In this document: positions 22,294 through 34,879 of the stretch, in pieces
How the letters are laid out: each line of letters starts with the position of its first letter
Position numbering within the stretch: position 1 is the stretch's first letter
DNA from: Desmodus rotundus
Lineage: Eukaryota; Chordata; Mammalia; Chiroptera; Phyllostomidae
DNA length: 64,000 bases
NCBI RefSeq assembly: GCF_022682495.2
Contig: NC_071387.1
Span: forward strand, 148,846,347 to 148,910,346
Reading direction: 5' to 3'
Translations under genes and position numbers: made by a program
The notes under the pieces: model-generated
Seen by the model: the letters and a program-made list of their open reading frames with translations, nothing else
Databases searched by the model: none
What the model was told of the DNA's origin: nothing

Positions 22294-23260
22294 TTGGTGT
22301 CTGCAAAAGGCATTCACCTGTGGCCAACCTGGGCACCCGTGAGCAAGACGATGCCCAATGGCAGGAGCCTGGGGAGGCCACTGGAGCCACGGGGGCCAGG
22401 GCGGGGATTTTGCCGGGGTTCTCTCGGGGCCCAGGCGTCCTCTCTCGCCCGGGGAGTGCCCACGCCGTCCCTTGACCCCCGCAGGACACCTGCATCCAGC
22501 GATAAGCGGCCCTCTGCCTCCATGGGGCTCGGAAACAAGGGGCCGGGGTGCGAGCAACTGGCCTACGTGGCGGCTAACCCGCAGACCCTTCCGTCACGTC
22601 CCCACCACTGCGAAGATCCCCCTGTTCTTCCATCCGTAAAGGGGTCCCCCTTTACGGATGGAAGAACAGGGGGGAGGCCCCCAGGAGATGGCTTTCCTCC
22701 GAGCCGCGGCTGCTTAGTTTGGGGCCCAGAAGCGGGGCCGCGCATGCGCGGGCAGGCCCCCTCACCACAAGCCTGTCTGCGGGCAACGGGCCCCGCCCTT
22801 GAGATATCTTGCCAGGTTCACAGGGTCCCTGGGGTCGTGTCCGGGAAACGGAAGTCCTCCCTGCCACCCAGAGGACCCCGCGTTTTCTCTTGGACCCCAC
22901 TGGCCAGCAGCTCTCCAACCCCGGCAGAGGCAGAGTGCCCAGGGAAGACCTGGGGACCTAGGGCCGGGGAGGGGGGCCGGCCGCTGTACAGCTCCAGATG
23001 GAGTGGGCCATGTGGGCGGAACCCACACCCACCGAGGGGTTCTCCCGGGGGGACTCAGGCCTGAGCCCTGCCTGGGCGGTTAAGAGTCCTGCCCTGGCTC
23101 AAACTGCCCCCCCCTGCCCCCAGGAGGCAAACTTGGACCTGGCGACTGCCACCCTGTAAAGTCTGGTCTAAACTACGCAAGAAGCGACTGTGTCCGCTGA
23201 GACCTTGGTCCCCCGGAGACCAACCCCCCTCTCCGTGAAGGCATCCCCGGCCTCCGGTAC
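22294..23260 (+). repeat. Unit 23, type G
   Basis: gatgcccaatggcaggagcc, ccagggcggggatt, ggcggctaacccgcag, acccttccg; it ends with gactgtgtccgctg. Confidence 0.92.
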
Positions 23261-24229
23261 TTGGTGTCTGCAAAAGGCATTCACCTGCGGCTAACCTGGG
23301 CCCCCGTGAGCAAGACCATGCCCCATGGCAGGAGCCTGGGGAGGCCACTGGAGCCACGGGGGCCAGGGCTGGGGATTTTGCCGGGGTTCTTTAGGTGCCC
23401 AGGCGTCCTCTCTCGCCCGGGGAGTGCCCACGCCGTCCCTTGACCCCCGCAGGACACCTGCATCCAGCGATAAGCGGCCCTCTGCCTCCATGGGGCTCGG
23501 AAACAAGGGGCCGGGGTGCGAGCAACTGGCCTACGTGGCGGCAAACCCGCAGACCCCTCCGTCACGTCCCCACCACTGCGAAGATCCCCCTGTTCTTCCA
23601 TCCGTAAAGGGGTCCCCCTTTACGGATGGAAGAACAGGGGGGAGGCCCCCAGGAGATGGCTTTCCTCCGAGCCGCGGCTGCTTAGTTTGGGGCCCAGAAG
23701 CGGGGCGCCCATGCGCAGCAGTCCCCCTCACCACAAGCCTGTCTGCGGGCAACGGGCCCCGCCCTTGAGATATCTTGCCAGGTTCACAGGGTCCCTGGGG
23801 TCGTGTCCGGGGAAACGGAAGTCCTCCCTGCCACCCAGAGGACCCCGCGTTTTCTCTTGGACCCCACTGGCCAGCAGCTCTCCAACCCCGGCAGAGGCAG
23901 AGTGCCCAGGGAAGACCTGGGGACCTAGGGCCGGGGAGGGGGGCCGGCCGCTCTTCAGCTCCAGATGGAGTGGGCCATGTGGGCGGAACCCACACCCACC
24001 GAGGGGTTCTCCCGGGGGGACCTAGGCCTGAGCCCTGCCTGGGCGGTTAAGAGTCCTGCCCTGGCTCAAACTGCCCCCCCCCCCGCCCCCAGGAGGCAAA
24101 GGTGGACCTGGCCACTGCCACTCTCTAAAGTCTGGTCTAAACTACGCAAGAAGCGACTGTGACCACTGAGGCCTCGGTCCCCCAGAGACCAACCCCCCTC
24201 TCCGTGAAGGCATCCCCGGCCTCCGGTAC
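23261..24229 (+). repeat. Unit 24, type H
   Basis: ttctttaggtgccc, gcgcccatgcgcagcagtcc, gctcttcagc, and ending with ggcaaaggtgg and gaccactgaggcc. The NRF1-type palindrome is broken on its left side. Confidence 0.92.
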
Positions 24230-25197
24230 TTGGTGTCTGCAAAAGGCATTCACCTGCGGCTAACCTGGGCCCCCGTGAGCAAGACCATGCCCCATGGCAG
24301 GAGCCTGGGGAGGCCACTGGAGCCACGGGGGCCAGGGCTGGGGATTTTGCCGGGGTTCTCTCGGGGCCCAGGCGACCTCTCTCGCCCGGGGAGTGCCCAC
24401 GCCGTCCCTTGACCCCCCAGGACACCTGCATCCAGCGATAAGCGGCCCTCTGCCTCCATGGGGCTCGGAAACAAGGGGCCGGGGTGCGAGCAACTGGCCT
24501 ACGTGGCGGCAAACCCGCAGACCCCTCTGTCACGTCCCCACCACTGCGAAGATCCCCCTGTTCTTCCATCCGTAAAGGGGTCCCCCTTTACGGATGGAAG
24601 AACAGGGGGGAGGCCCCCAGGAGATGGCTTTCCTCCGAGCCGCGGCTGCTTAGTTTGGGGCCCAGAAGCGGGGCCGCGCATGCGCAGGCAGGCCCCCTCA
24701 CCACAAGCCTGTCTGCGGGCAACGGGCCCCGCCCTTGAGATATCTTGCCAGGTTCACAGGGTCCCTGGGGTCGTGTCCGGGGAAACGGAAGTCCTCCCTG
24801 CCACCCAGACGACCCCGCGTTTTCTCTTGGACCACACTTGCCAGCAGCTCTCCAACCCCGGCAGAGGCAGAGTGCCCAGGGAAGACCTGGGGACCTAGGG
24901 CTGGGGAGGTGGGCCGGCCGCTGTACAGCTCCAGATGGAGTGGGCCATGTGGGCGGAACCCACACCCACCGAGGGGTTCTTCCGGGGGGACTCAGGCCTG
25001 GGCCAAGCCTGGCGGTTAAGAGTCCGGCCCTGGCTCAAACTGCCCCCCCCCTGCCCCCAGGAGGCAAACTTGGACCTGGCGACTGCCACCCTCTAAAGTC
25101 TGGTCTAAACTACGCAAGAAGCGACTGTGACCGCTGAGACCTCGGTCCCCCTGAGACCAACCCCCCTCTCCGTGTAGGCATCCCCGGCCTCCGGTAC
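24230..25197 (+). repeat. Unit 25, type I
   Basis: ggcgacctctctc, shortened ttgaccccccagg, acccctctgtcacg (shared with unit 11), accacacttgcc, ggggctggggaggtggg, ggcctgggccaagcc. Confidence 0.9.
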
Positions 25198-26163
25198 TTG
25201 GTGTCTGCAAAAGGCATTCACCTGCGGCTAACCTGGGCCCTCGTGAGCAAGACCATGCCCCATGGCAGGATCCTTGGGAGGCCACTGGAGCCACGGGGGC
25301 CAGGGCTGGGGATTTTGCCGGGGTTCTTTAGGTGCCCAGGCGTCCTCTCTCGCCCGGGGAGTGCCCACGCCGTCCCTTGACCCCGGCAGGACACCTGCAT
25401 CCAGCGATAAGCGGCCCTCTGCCTCCATGGGGCTCGGAAACAAGGGGCCGGGGTGCGAGCAACTGGCCTACGTGGCGGCAAACCCGCAGACCCCTCCGTC
25501 ACGTCCCCACCAATGCGAAGATCCCCCTGTTCTTCCATCCGTAAAGGGGTCCCCCTTTACGGATGGAAGAACAGGGGGGAGGCCCCCAGGAGATGGCTTT
25601 CCTCCGAGCCGCGGCTGCTTAGTTTGGGGCCCAGAAGCGGGGCGCCCATGCGCAGCAGTCCCCCTCACCACAAGCCTGTCTGCGGGCAACCGGCCCCGCC
25701 CTTGAGATATCTTGCCCGGGTCACAAGGTCCCTGGGGTCGTGTCCGGGAAACGGAAGTCCTCCCTGCCACCCAGAGGACACCGCGTTTTCTCTTGGACCC
25801 CACTGGCCAGCAGCTCTCCAAACCCGGCAGAGGCAGAGTGCCCAGGGAAGACCTGGGGACCTAGGGCCGGGGAGGGGGGCCGGCCGCAGTACAGCTCCAG
25901 ATGGAGTGGGCCATGTGGGCGGAACCCACACCCACCGAGGGGTTCTCCCGGGGGGACTCAGGCCTGAGCCCTGCCTGGGCGGTTAAGAGTCCTGCCCTGG
26001 CTCAAACTGCCCCCCCCTGCCCCCAGGAGGCAAACTTGGACCTGGCGACTGCCACCCTCTAAAGTCTGGTCTAAACTACGCAAGAAGCGACTGTGACCGC
26101 TGAGACCTTGGTCCCCCGGAGACCAACCCCCCTCTCCGTGAAGGCATTCCCGGCCTCCGGTAC
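25198..26163 (+). repeat. Unit 26, type J
   Basis: ggatccttgggagg, ttctttaggtgccc, ccccggcagg, caccaatgcg, gcgcccatgcgcagcagtcc, cccgggtcacaagg, gaggacaccgcg, ccgcagtacagc. The most diverged unit by private changes. Confidence 0.9.
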
Positions 26164-27129
26164 TTGGTGTCTGCAAAAGGCATTCACCTGCGGCTAACCT
26201 GGGCCCCCGTGAGCAAGACCATGCCCCATGGCAGGAGCCTGGGGAGGCCACTGGAGCCACGGGGGCCAGGGCTGGGGATTTTGCCGGGGTTCTCTCGGGG
26301 CCCAGGCGTCCTCTCTCGCCCGGGGAGTGCCCACGCCGTCCCTTGACCCCCGCAGGACACCTGCATCCAGCGATAAGCGGCCCTCTGCCTCCATGGGGCT
26401 CGGAAACAAGGGGCCGGGGTGCGAGCAACTGGCCTACGTGGCGGCAAACCCGCAGACCCCTCCGTCACGTCCCCACCACTGCGAAGATCCCCCTGTTCTT
26501 CCATCCGTAAAGGGGCCCCTTTACGGATGGAAGAACAGGGGGGAGGCCCCCAGGAGATGGCTTTCCTCCGAGCCGCGGCTGCTTAGTTTGGGGCCCAGAA
26601 GCGGGGCCGCGCATGCGCGGGCAGGCCCCCTCACCACAAGCCTGTCTGCGGGCAACCGGCCCCGCCCTTGAGATATCTTGCCAGGTTCACAGGGTCCCTG
26701 GGGTCGTGTCGGGGAAACGGAAGTCCTCCCTGCCACCCAGAGGACCCCGCGTTTTCTCTTGGACCCCACTGGCCAGCAGCTCTCCAACCCCGGCAGAGGC
26801 AGAGTGCCCATGGATGACCTGGGGACCTAGGGCCGGGGAGGGGGGCCGGCCGCTGTACAGCTCCAGATGGAGTGGGCCATGTGGGCGGAACCCACACCCA
26901 CCGAGGGGTTCTCCCGTGGGGACTCAGGCCTGAGCCCAGCCTGGCGGTTAAGAGTCCGGCCCTGGTTCAAACTGCCCCCCCCCTGCCCCCAGGAGGCAAA
27001 CTTGGACCTGGCGACTGCCACCCTCTAAAGTCTGGTCTAAACTACGCAAGAAGCGACTGTGACCGCTGAGACCTTGGTCCCCCGGAGACCAACCCCCCTC
27101 TCCGTGAAGGCATCCCCGGCCTCCGGTAC
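26164..27129 (+). repeat. Unit 27, C-like / c hybrid at the B to A' boundary
   Basis: C-like front (ggctaacctgggcccccg). Spacer-less palindrome at 26489-26542. From there c/d features: aaccggcccc, gtcggggaaac, catggatgacc, cccgtgggg. Confidence 0.9.
26489..26542. repeat. Spacer-less perfect palindrome, 54 bp
   Basis: The centre reads aaaggggcccctttacgg: both 27-base arms meet with no intervening base. The only unit with this form. Confidence 0.94.
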
Positions 27130-28099
27130 TTGGTGTCTGTAAAAGGCATTCACCTGCGGCCAACCTGGGCCCCCGAGAGCAAGACCATGCCCCATGTCAG
27201 GAGCCTGGGGAGGCCACTGGAGCCACGGGGGCCAGGCCTGGGGATTTTGCCGGGGTTCTCTCGGGGCCCAGGCGTCCTCTCTCGCCCGGGGAGTGCCCAC
27301 GCCGTCCCTTGACCCCCGCAGGACACCTGCATCCAGCGATAAGCGGCCCTCTGCCTCCATGGGGCTCGGAAACAAGGGGCCGGGGTGCGAGCAACTGGCC
27401 TACGTGGCGGCAAACCCGCAGACCCCTCCGTCACGTCCCCACCACTGCGAAGATCCCCCTGTTCTTCCATCCGTAAAGGGGTCCCCCTTTACGGATGGAA
27501 GAACAGGGGGGAGGCCCCCAGGAGATGGCTTTCCTCCGAGCCGCGGCTGCTTAGTTTGGGGCCCAGAAGCGGGGCCGCGCATGCGCGGGCAGGCCCCCTC
27601 ACCACAAGCCTGTCTGCGGGCAACGGGCCCCGCCCTTGAGATATCTTGCCAGGTTCACAGGGTCCCTGGGGTCGTGTCGGGGAAACGGAAGTCCTCCCTG
27701 CCACCCAGAGGACCCCGCGTTTTCTCTTGGAACCCACTTGCCAGCAGCTCTCCAACCCCGGCAGAGGCAGAGTGCCCAGGGAAGACCTGGGGACCTAGGG
27801 CCGGGGAGGGGGGCCGGCCGCTGTTCAGCTCCAGATGGAGTGGGCCATGTGGTCGGAACCCACACCCACCGAGGGGTTCTCCCGGGGGGACTCAGGCCTG
27901 AGCCCTGCCTGGGCGGTTAAGAGTACTGCCCTGGCTCAAACTGCCCCCCCCCCCGCCCCCAGGAGGCAAACGTGGACCTGGCCACTGCCACTCTCTAAAG
28001 TCTGGTCTAAACTACGCAAGAAGCGACTGTGACCGCTGAGACCTCGGTCCCCCGGAGACCAACCCCCCTCTCCGTGAAGGCATCCCCGGCCTCCGGTAC
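27130..28099 (+). repeat. Unit 28, type d
   Basis: Type d with gtctgtaaaagg and catgtcagg. First clear unit of domain A'. Confidence 0.92.
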
Positions 28100-29069
28100 T
28101 TGGTGTCTGCAAAAGGCATTCACCTGCGGCTAACCTGGGCCCTCGTGAGCAAGACCATGCCCCATGGAAGGAGCCTGGGGAGGCCACTGGAGCCACGGGG
28201 GCCAGGGCTGGGGATTTTGCCGGGGTTCTCTCGGGGCCCAGGCGTCCTCTCTCGCCCGTGGAGTGCCCACGCCGTCCCTTGAACCCCGCAGGACACCTGC
28301 ATCCAGCGATAAGCGGCCCTCTGCCTCCATGGGGCTCAGAAACAAGGGGCCGGGGTGCGAGCAACTGGCCTACGTGGCGGCAAACCCGCAGACCCCTCCG
28401 TCTCGTCCCCACCACTGTGAAGATCCCCCTGTTCTTCCATCCGTAAAGGGGTCCCCCTTTACGGATGGAAGAACAGGGGGGAGGCCCCCAGGAGATGGCT
28501 TTCCTCCGAACCGCGGCTGCTTAGTTTGTGGCCCAGAAGCGAGGCCGCGCATGCGCGGGCAGGCCCCCTCACCACAAGCCTGTCTGCGGGCAACGGACCC
28601 CGCCCTTGAGATATCTTGCCCGGTTCACAGGGTCCCTGGGGTCGTGTCCGGGGAAACGGAAGTCCTCCCTGCCACCCAGAGGACCCCGCGTTTTCTCTTG
28701 GACCCCACTGGCCAGCAGCTCTCCAACCCCGGCAGAGGCAGAGTGCCCAGGGAAGACCTGGGGACCTAGGGCCGGGGAGGGGGGCCGGCCGCTGTACAGC
28801 TCCAGATGGAGTGGGCCATGTGGGCGGAACCCACACCCACCGAGGGGTTCTCCCGGGGGGACTCAGGCCTGAGCCCTGCCTGGGCGGTTAAGAGTACTGC
28901 CCTGGCTCAAACTGCCCCCCCACCGCCCCCAGGAGGCAAACGTGGACCTGGCCACTGCCACTCTCTAAAGTCTGGTCTAAACTACGCAAGAAGCGACTGT
29001 GACCGCTGAGACCTCCGTCCCCCGGAGACCAACCCCCCTCTCTGTGAAGGCATCCCCAGCCTCCGGTAC
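28100..29069 (+). repeat. Unit 29, type a
   Basis: Standard type a. Private acctccgtcccc near 29,011. Confidence 0.93.
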
Positions 29070-30037
29070 TTGGTGTCTGCAAAAGTCATTCACCTGTGGC
29101 CAACCTGGGCCCCCGTGAGCAAGACCATGCCCCATGGCAGGAGCCTGGGGAGGCCACTGGAGCCACGGGGGCAGGGCTGGGGATTTTGCCGGGGTTCTCT
29201 CGGGGCCCAGGCGTCCTCTCTCGCCCGGGGAGTGCCCACGCCGTCCCTTGACCCCCGCAGGACACCTGCATCCAGCGATAAGCGGCCCTCTGCCTCCATG
29301 GGGCTCGGAAACAAGGGGCCGGGGTGCGAGCAACTGGCCTACGTGGCGGCAAACCCGCAGACACCTCCGTCACGTCCCCACCACTGCGAAGATCCCCCTG
29401 TTCTTCCATCCGTAAAGGGGTGCCCTTTACGGATGGAAGAACAGGGGGGAGGCCCCCAGGAGATGGCTTTCCTCCGAGCCGCGGCTGCTTAGTTTGGGGC
29501 CCAGAAGCGGGGCGCGCATGCGCTGGCAGGCCCCCTCACCACAAGCCTGTCTGCGGGCAACGGGCCCCGCCCTTGAGATATCTTGCCAGGTTCACAGGGT
29601 CACTGGGGTCGTGTCCGGGGAAACGGAAGTCCTCCCTGCCACCCAGAGGACCCCGCGTTTTCTCTTGGACCCCACTGGCCAGCAGCTCTCCAACCGCGCC
29701 AGAGGCAGAGTGCCCAGGGAAGACCTGGGGACCTAGGGCCGGGGAGGGGGGCCGGCCGCTGTACAGCTCCAGATGGAGTGGGCCATGTGGGCGGAACCCA
29801 CACCCACCGAGGAGTTCTCCTGGGGGGACCTAGGCCTGAGCCCTGCCTGGGCGGTTAAGAGTCCTGCCCTGGCTCAAACTGCCCCCCCCCCTGCCCCCAG
29901 GAGGCAAACTTGGACCTGGCGATTGCCACCCTCTCAAGTCTGGTCTAAACTACGCAAGAAGCGACTGTGACCGCTGAGATCTTGGTCCCCCGGAGACCAA
30001 CCCCCCTCTCCGTGATGGCATCCCCGGCCTCCGGTAC
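29070..30037 (+). repeat. Unit 30, type b
   Basis: Type b with gcagacacctccg near 29,357; it ends with cctctcaagtctgg and gtgatggcatcc. Confidence 0.93.
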
Positions 30038-31004
30038 TTGGTGTCTGCAAAAGGCATTCACCTGCGGCCAACCTGGGTCCCCGAGAGCAAGACCATGCCC
30101 CATGGCAGGAGCCTGGGGAGGCCACTGGAGCCACGGGGGCCAGGCCTGGGGATTTTGCCGGGGTTCTCTCGGGGCCCAGGCGTCCTCTCTCGCCCGGGGA
30201 GTGCCCACGCCGTCCCTTGACCCCCGCAGGACACCTGCATCCAGCGATAAGCGGCCCTCTGCCTCCATGGGGCTCGGAAACAAGGGGCCGGGGTGCGAGC
30301 AACTGGCCTACGTGGCGGCAAACCCGCAGACCCCTCCGTCACGTCCCCACCACTGCGAAGATCCCCCTGTTCTTCCATCCGTAAAGGGGTCCCCCTTTAC
30401 GGATGGAAGAACAGGGGGGAGGCCCCCAGGAGATGGCTTTCCTCCGAGCCGCGGCTGCTTAGTTTGGGGCCCAGAAGCGGGGCCGCGCATGCGCGGGCAG
30501 GCCCCCTCACCACAAGCCTGTCTGCGGGCAACCGGCCCCGCCCTTGAGATATCTTGCCCGGTTCACAGGGTCCCTGGGGTCGTGTCCGGGAAACGGAAGT
30601 CCTCCCTGCCACCCAGAGGACCCCGCGTTTTCTCTTGGACCCCACTGGCCAGCAGCTCTCCAACCCCGGCAGAGGCAGAGTGCCCAGGGATGACCTGGGG
30701 ACCTAGGGCCGGGGAGGGGGGCCGGCCGCTGTACAGCTCCAGATGGAGTGGGCCATGTGGGCGGAACCCACACCCACCGAGGGGTTCTCCCGTGGGGACT
30801 CAGGCCTGAGCCCAGCCTGGCGGTTAAGAGTCCGGCCCTGGTTCAAACTGCCCCCCGCTGCCCCCAGGAGGCAAACTTGGACCTGGCGACTGCCACCCTC
30901 TAAAGTCTGGTCTAAACTACGCAAGAAGCGACTGTGACCGCTGAGACCTTGGTCCCCCGGAGACCAACCCCCCTCTCCGTGAAGGCATCCCCGGCCTCCG
31001 GTAC
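30038..31004 (+). repeat. Unit 31, type c
   Basis: Type c with cctgggtccccgag near 30,072 and the shortened poly-C gccccccgctgccccc. Confidence 0.93.
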
Positions 31005-31974
31005 TTGGTGTCTGCAAAAGGCATTCACCTGCGGCCAACCTGGGCCCCCGAGAGCAAGACCATGCCCCATGTCAGGAGCCTGGGGAGGCCACTGGAGCCA
31101 CGGGGGCCAGGCCTGGGGATTTTGCCGGGGTTCTCTCGGGGCCCAGGCGTCCTCTCTCGCCCGGGGAGTGCCCACGCCGTCCCTTGACCCCCGCAGGACA
31201 CCTGCATCCAGCGATAAGCGGCCCTCTGCCTCCATGGGGCTCGGAAACAAGGGGCCGGGGTGCGAGCAACTGGCCTACGTGGCGGCAAACCCGCAGACCC
31301 CTCCGTCACGTCCCCACCACTGCGAAGATCCCCCTGTTCTTCCATCCGTAAAGGGGTCCCCCTTTACGGATGGAAGAACAGGGGGGAGGCCCCCAGGAGA
31401 TGGCTTTCCTCCGAGCCGCGGCTGCTTAGTTTGGGGCCCAGAAGCGGGGCCGCGCTTGCGCGGGCAGGCCCCCTCACCACAAGCCTGTCTGCGGGCAACG
31501 GGCCCCGCCCTTGAGATATCTTGCCAGGTTCACAGGGTCCCTGGGGTCGTGTCGGGGAAACGGAAGTCCTCCCTGCCACCCAGAGGACCCCGCGTTTTCT
31601 CTTGGAACCCACTTGCCAGCAGCTCTCCAACCCCGGCAGAGGCAGAGTGCCCAGGGAAGACCTGGGGACCTAGGGCCGGGGAGGGGGGCCGGCCGCTGTT
31701 CAGCTCCAGATGGAGTGGGCCATGTGGGCGGAACCCACACCCACCGAGGGGTTCTCCCGGGGGGACTCAGGCCTGAGCCCTGCCTGGGCGGTTAAGAGTA
31801 CTGCCCTGGCTCAAACTGCCCCCCCCCCCGCCCCCAGGAGGCAAACGTGGACCTGGCCACTGCCACTCTCTAAAGTCTGGTCTAAACTACGCAAGAAGCG
31901 ACTGTGACCGCTGAGACCTCGGTCCCCCGGAGACCAACCCCCCTCTCCGTGAAGGCATCCCCGGCCTCCGGTAC
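31005..31974 (+). repeat. Unit 32, type d
   Basis: Type d with catgtcagg, gcgcttgcgc replacing the NRF1-type core, and tgtgggcgg instead of tggtcgg. Confidence 0.93.
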
Positions 31975-32944
31975 TTGGTGTCTGCAAAAGGCATTCACCT
32001 GCGGCTAACCTGGGCCCTCGTGAGCAAGACCATGCCCCATGGAAGGAGCCTGGGGAGGCCACTGGAGCCACGGGGGCCAGGGCTGGGGATTTTGCCGGGG
32101 TTCTCTCGGGGCCCAGGCGTCCTCTCTCGCCCGTGGAGTGCCCACGCCGTCCCTTGAACCCCGCAGGACACCTGCATCCAGCGATAAGCGGCCCTCTGCC
32201 TCCATGGGGCTCAGAAACAAGGGGCCGGGGTGCGAGCAACTGGCCTACGTGGCGGCAAACCCGCAGACCCCTCCGTCTCGTCCCCACCACTGTGAAGATC
32301 CCCCTGTTCTTCCATCCGTAAAGGGGTCCCCCTTTACGGATGGAAGAACAGGGGGGAGGCCCCCAGGAGATGGCTTTCCTCCGAACCGCGGCTGCTTAGT
32401 TTGTGGCCCAGAAGCGAGGCCGCGCATGCGCGGGCAGGCCCCCTCACCACAAGCCTGTCTGCGGGCAACGGACCCCGCCCTTGAGATATCTTGCCCGGTT
32501 CACAGGGTCCCTGGGGTCGTGTCCGGGGAAACGGAAGTCCTCCCTGCCACCCAGAGGACCCCGCGTTTTCTCTTGGACCCCACTGGCCAGCAGCTCTCCA
32601 ACCCCGGCAGAGGCAGAGTGCCCAGGGAAGACCTGGGGACCTAGGGCCGGGGAGGGGGGCCGGCCGCTGTACAGCTCCAGATGGAGTGGGCCATGTGGGC
32701 GGAACCCACACCCACCGAGGGGTTCTCCCGGGGGGACTCAGGCCTGAGCCCTGCCTGGGCGGTTAAGAGTACTGCCCTGGCTCAAACTGCCCCCCCACCG
32801 CCCCCAGGAGGCAAACGTGGACCTGGCCACTGCCACTCTCTAAAGTCTGGTCTAAACTACGCAAGAAGCGACTGTGACCGCTGAGACCTCGGTCCCCCGG
32901 AGACCAACCCCCCTCTCTGTGAAGGCATCCCCAGCCTCCGGTAC
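31975..32944 (+). repeat. Unit 33, type a
   Basis: Standard type a. Confidence 0.93.
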
Positions 32945-33912
32945 TTGGTGTCTGCAAAAGTCATTCACCTGTGGCCAACCTGGGCCCCCGTGAGCAAGAC
33001 CATGCCCCATGGCAGTAGCCTGGGGAGGCCACTGGAGCCACGGGGGCAGGGCTGGGGATTTTGCCGGGGTTCTCTCGGGGCCCAGGCGTCCTCTCTCGCC
33101 CGGGGAGTGCCCACGCCGTCCCTTGACCCCCGCAGGACACCTGCATCCAGCGATAAGCGGCCCTCTGCCTCCATGGGGCTCGGAAACAAGGGGCCGGGGT
33201 GCGAGCAACTGGCCTACGTGGCGGCAAACCCGCAGACCCCTCCGTCACGTCCCCACCACTGCGAAGATCCCCCTGTTCTTCCATCCGTAAAGGGGTGCCC
33301 TTTACGGATGGAAGAACAGGGGGGAGGCCCCCAGGAGATGGCTTTCCTCCGAGCCGCGGCTGCTTAGTTTGGGGCCCAGAAGCGGGGCGCGCATGCGCTG
33401 GCAGGCCCCCTCACCACAAGCCTGTCTGCGGGCAACGGGCCCCGCCCTTGAGATATCTTGCCAGGTTCACAGGGTCACTGGGGTCGTGTCCGGGGAAACG
33501 GAAGTCCTCCCTGCCACCCAGAGGACCCCGCGTTTTCTCTTGGACCCCACTGGCCAGCAGCTCTCCAACCGCGCCAGAGGCAGAGTGCCCAGGGAAGACC
33601 TGGGGACCTAGGGCCGGGGAGGGGGGCCGGCCGCTGTACAGCTCCAGATGGAGTGGGCCATGTGGGCGGAACCCACACCCACCGAGGAGTTCTCCTGGGG
33701 GGACCTAGGCCTGAGCCCTGCCTGGGCGGTTAAGAGTCCTGCCCTGGCTCAAACTGCCCCCCCCCCTGCCCCCAGGAGGCAAACTTGGACCTGGCGATTG
33801 CCACCCTCTCAAGTCTGGTCTAAACTACGCAAGAAGCGACTGTGACCGCTGAGATCTTGGTCCCCCGGAGACCAACCCCCCTCTCCGTGATGGCATCCCC
33901 GGCCTCCGGTAC
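32945..33912 (+). repeat. Unit 34, type b
   Basis: Type b with ggcagtagcc near 33,011 and the cctctcaagtctgg end shared with unit 30. Confidence 0.93.
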
Positions 33913-34879
33913 TTGGTGTCTGCAAAAGGCATTCACCTGCGGCCAACCTGGGCCCCCGAGAGCAAGACCATGCCCCATGGCAGGAGCCTGGGGAGGCCAC
34001 TGGAGCCACGGGGGCCAGGCCTGGGGATTTTGCCGGGGTTCTCTCGGGGCCCAGGCGTCCTCTCTCGCCCGGGGAGTGCCCACGCCGTCCCTTGACCCCC
34101 GCAGGACACCTGCATCCAGCGATAAGCGGCCCTCTGCCTCCATGGGGCTCGGAAACAAGGGGCCGGGGTGCGAGCAACTGGCCTACGTGGCGGCAAACCC
34201 GCAGACCCCTCCGTCACGTCCCCACCACTGCGAAGATCCCCCTGTTCTTCCATCCGTAAAGGGGTCCCCCTTTACGGATGGAAGAACAGGGGGGAGGCCC
34301 CCAGGAGATGGCTTTCCTCCGAGCCGCGGCTGCTTAGTTTGGGGCCCAGAAGCGGGGCCGCGCATGCGCGGGCAGGCCCCCTCACCACAAGCCTGTCTGC
34401 GGGCAACCGGCCCCGCCCTTGAGATATCTTGCCCGGTTCACAGGGTCCCTGGGGTCGTGTCCGGGAAACGGAAGTCCTCCCTGCCACCCAGAGGACCCCG
34501 CGTTTTCTCTTGGACCCCACTGGCCAGCAGCTCTCCAACCCCGGCAGAGGCAGAGTGCCCAGGGATGACCTGGGGACCTAGGGCCGGGGAGGGGGGCCGG
34601 CCGCTGTACAGCTCCAGATGGAGTGGGCCATGTGGGCGGAACCCACACCCACCGAGGGGTTCTCCCGTGGGGACTCAGGCCTGAGTCCAGCCTGGCGGTT
34701 AAGAGTCCGGCCCTGGTTCAAACTGCCCCCCGCTGCCCCCAGGAGGCAAACTTGGACCTGGCGACTGCCACCCTCTAAAGTCTGGTCTAAACTACGCAAG
34801 AAGCGACTGTGACCGCTGAGACCTTGGTCCCCCGGAGACCAACCCCCCTCTCCGTGAAGGCATCCCCGGCCTCCGGTAC
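33913..34879 (+). repeat. Unit 35, type c
   Basis: Type c with gcctgagtccagcc near 34,679 and the short poly-C shared with unit 31. Confidence 0.93.

Larger units (their letters stand above)
11100..26500 (+). repeat. Domain B: subtypes g, C, D, E, F, G, H, I, J, K
   Basis: From the second half of unit 11 the a-b-c-d pattern stops. Type g has gatgcccaatgg and ccaagggaag. Type C has gcgcaagcgc and ggaacctacttgcc. Type D has agatcgagtggg and accccacaggcc. Type E has ctccaaggggctc, ggggagcgagc and accacatttgcc. The order is g,C,D,E,F/C,D,E,C,D,E,F,G,H,I,J,K. The right edge lies in unit 27, where a C-like first half becomes c-like after the palindrome. Confidence 0.9.
28100..31974 (+). repeat. 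Higher-order copy (a-b-c-d), 3,875 bp
   Basis: A complete copy in domain A'. Its d unit has gcgcttgcgc in place of the NRF1-type palindrome (near 31,453) and catgtcagg near 31,067, which is also seen in the preceding d unit (unit 28). Confidence 0.92.
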
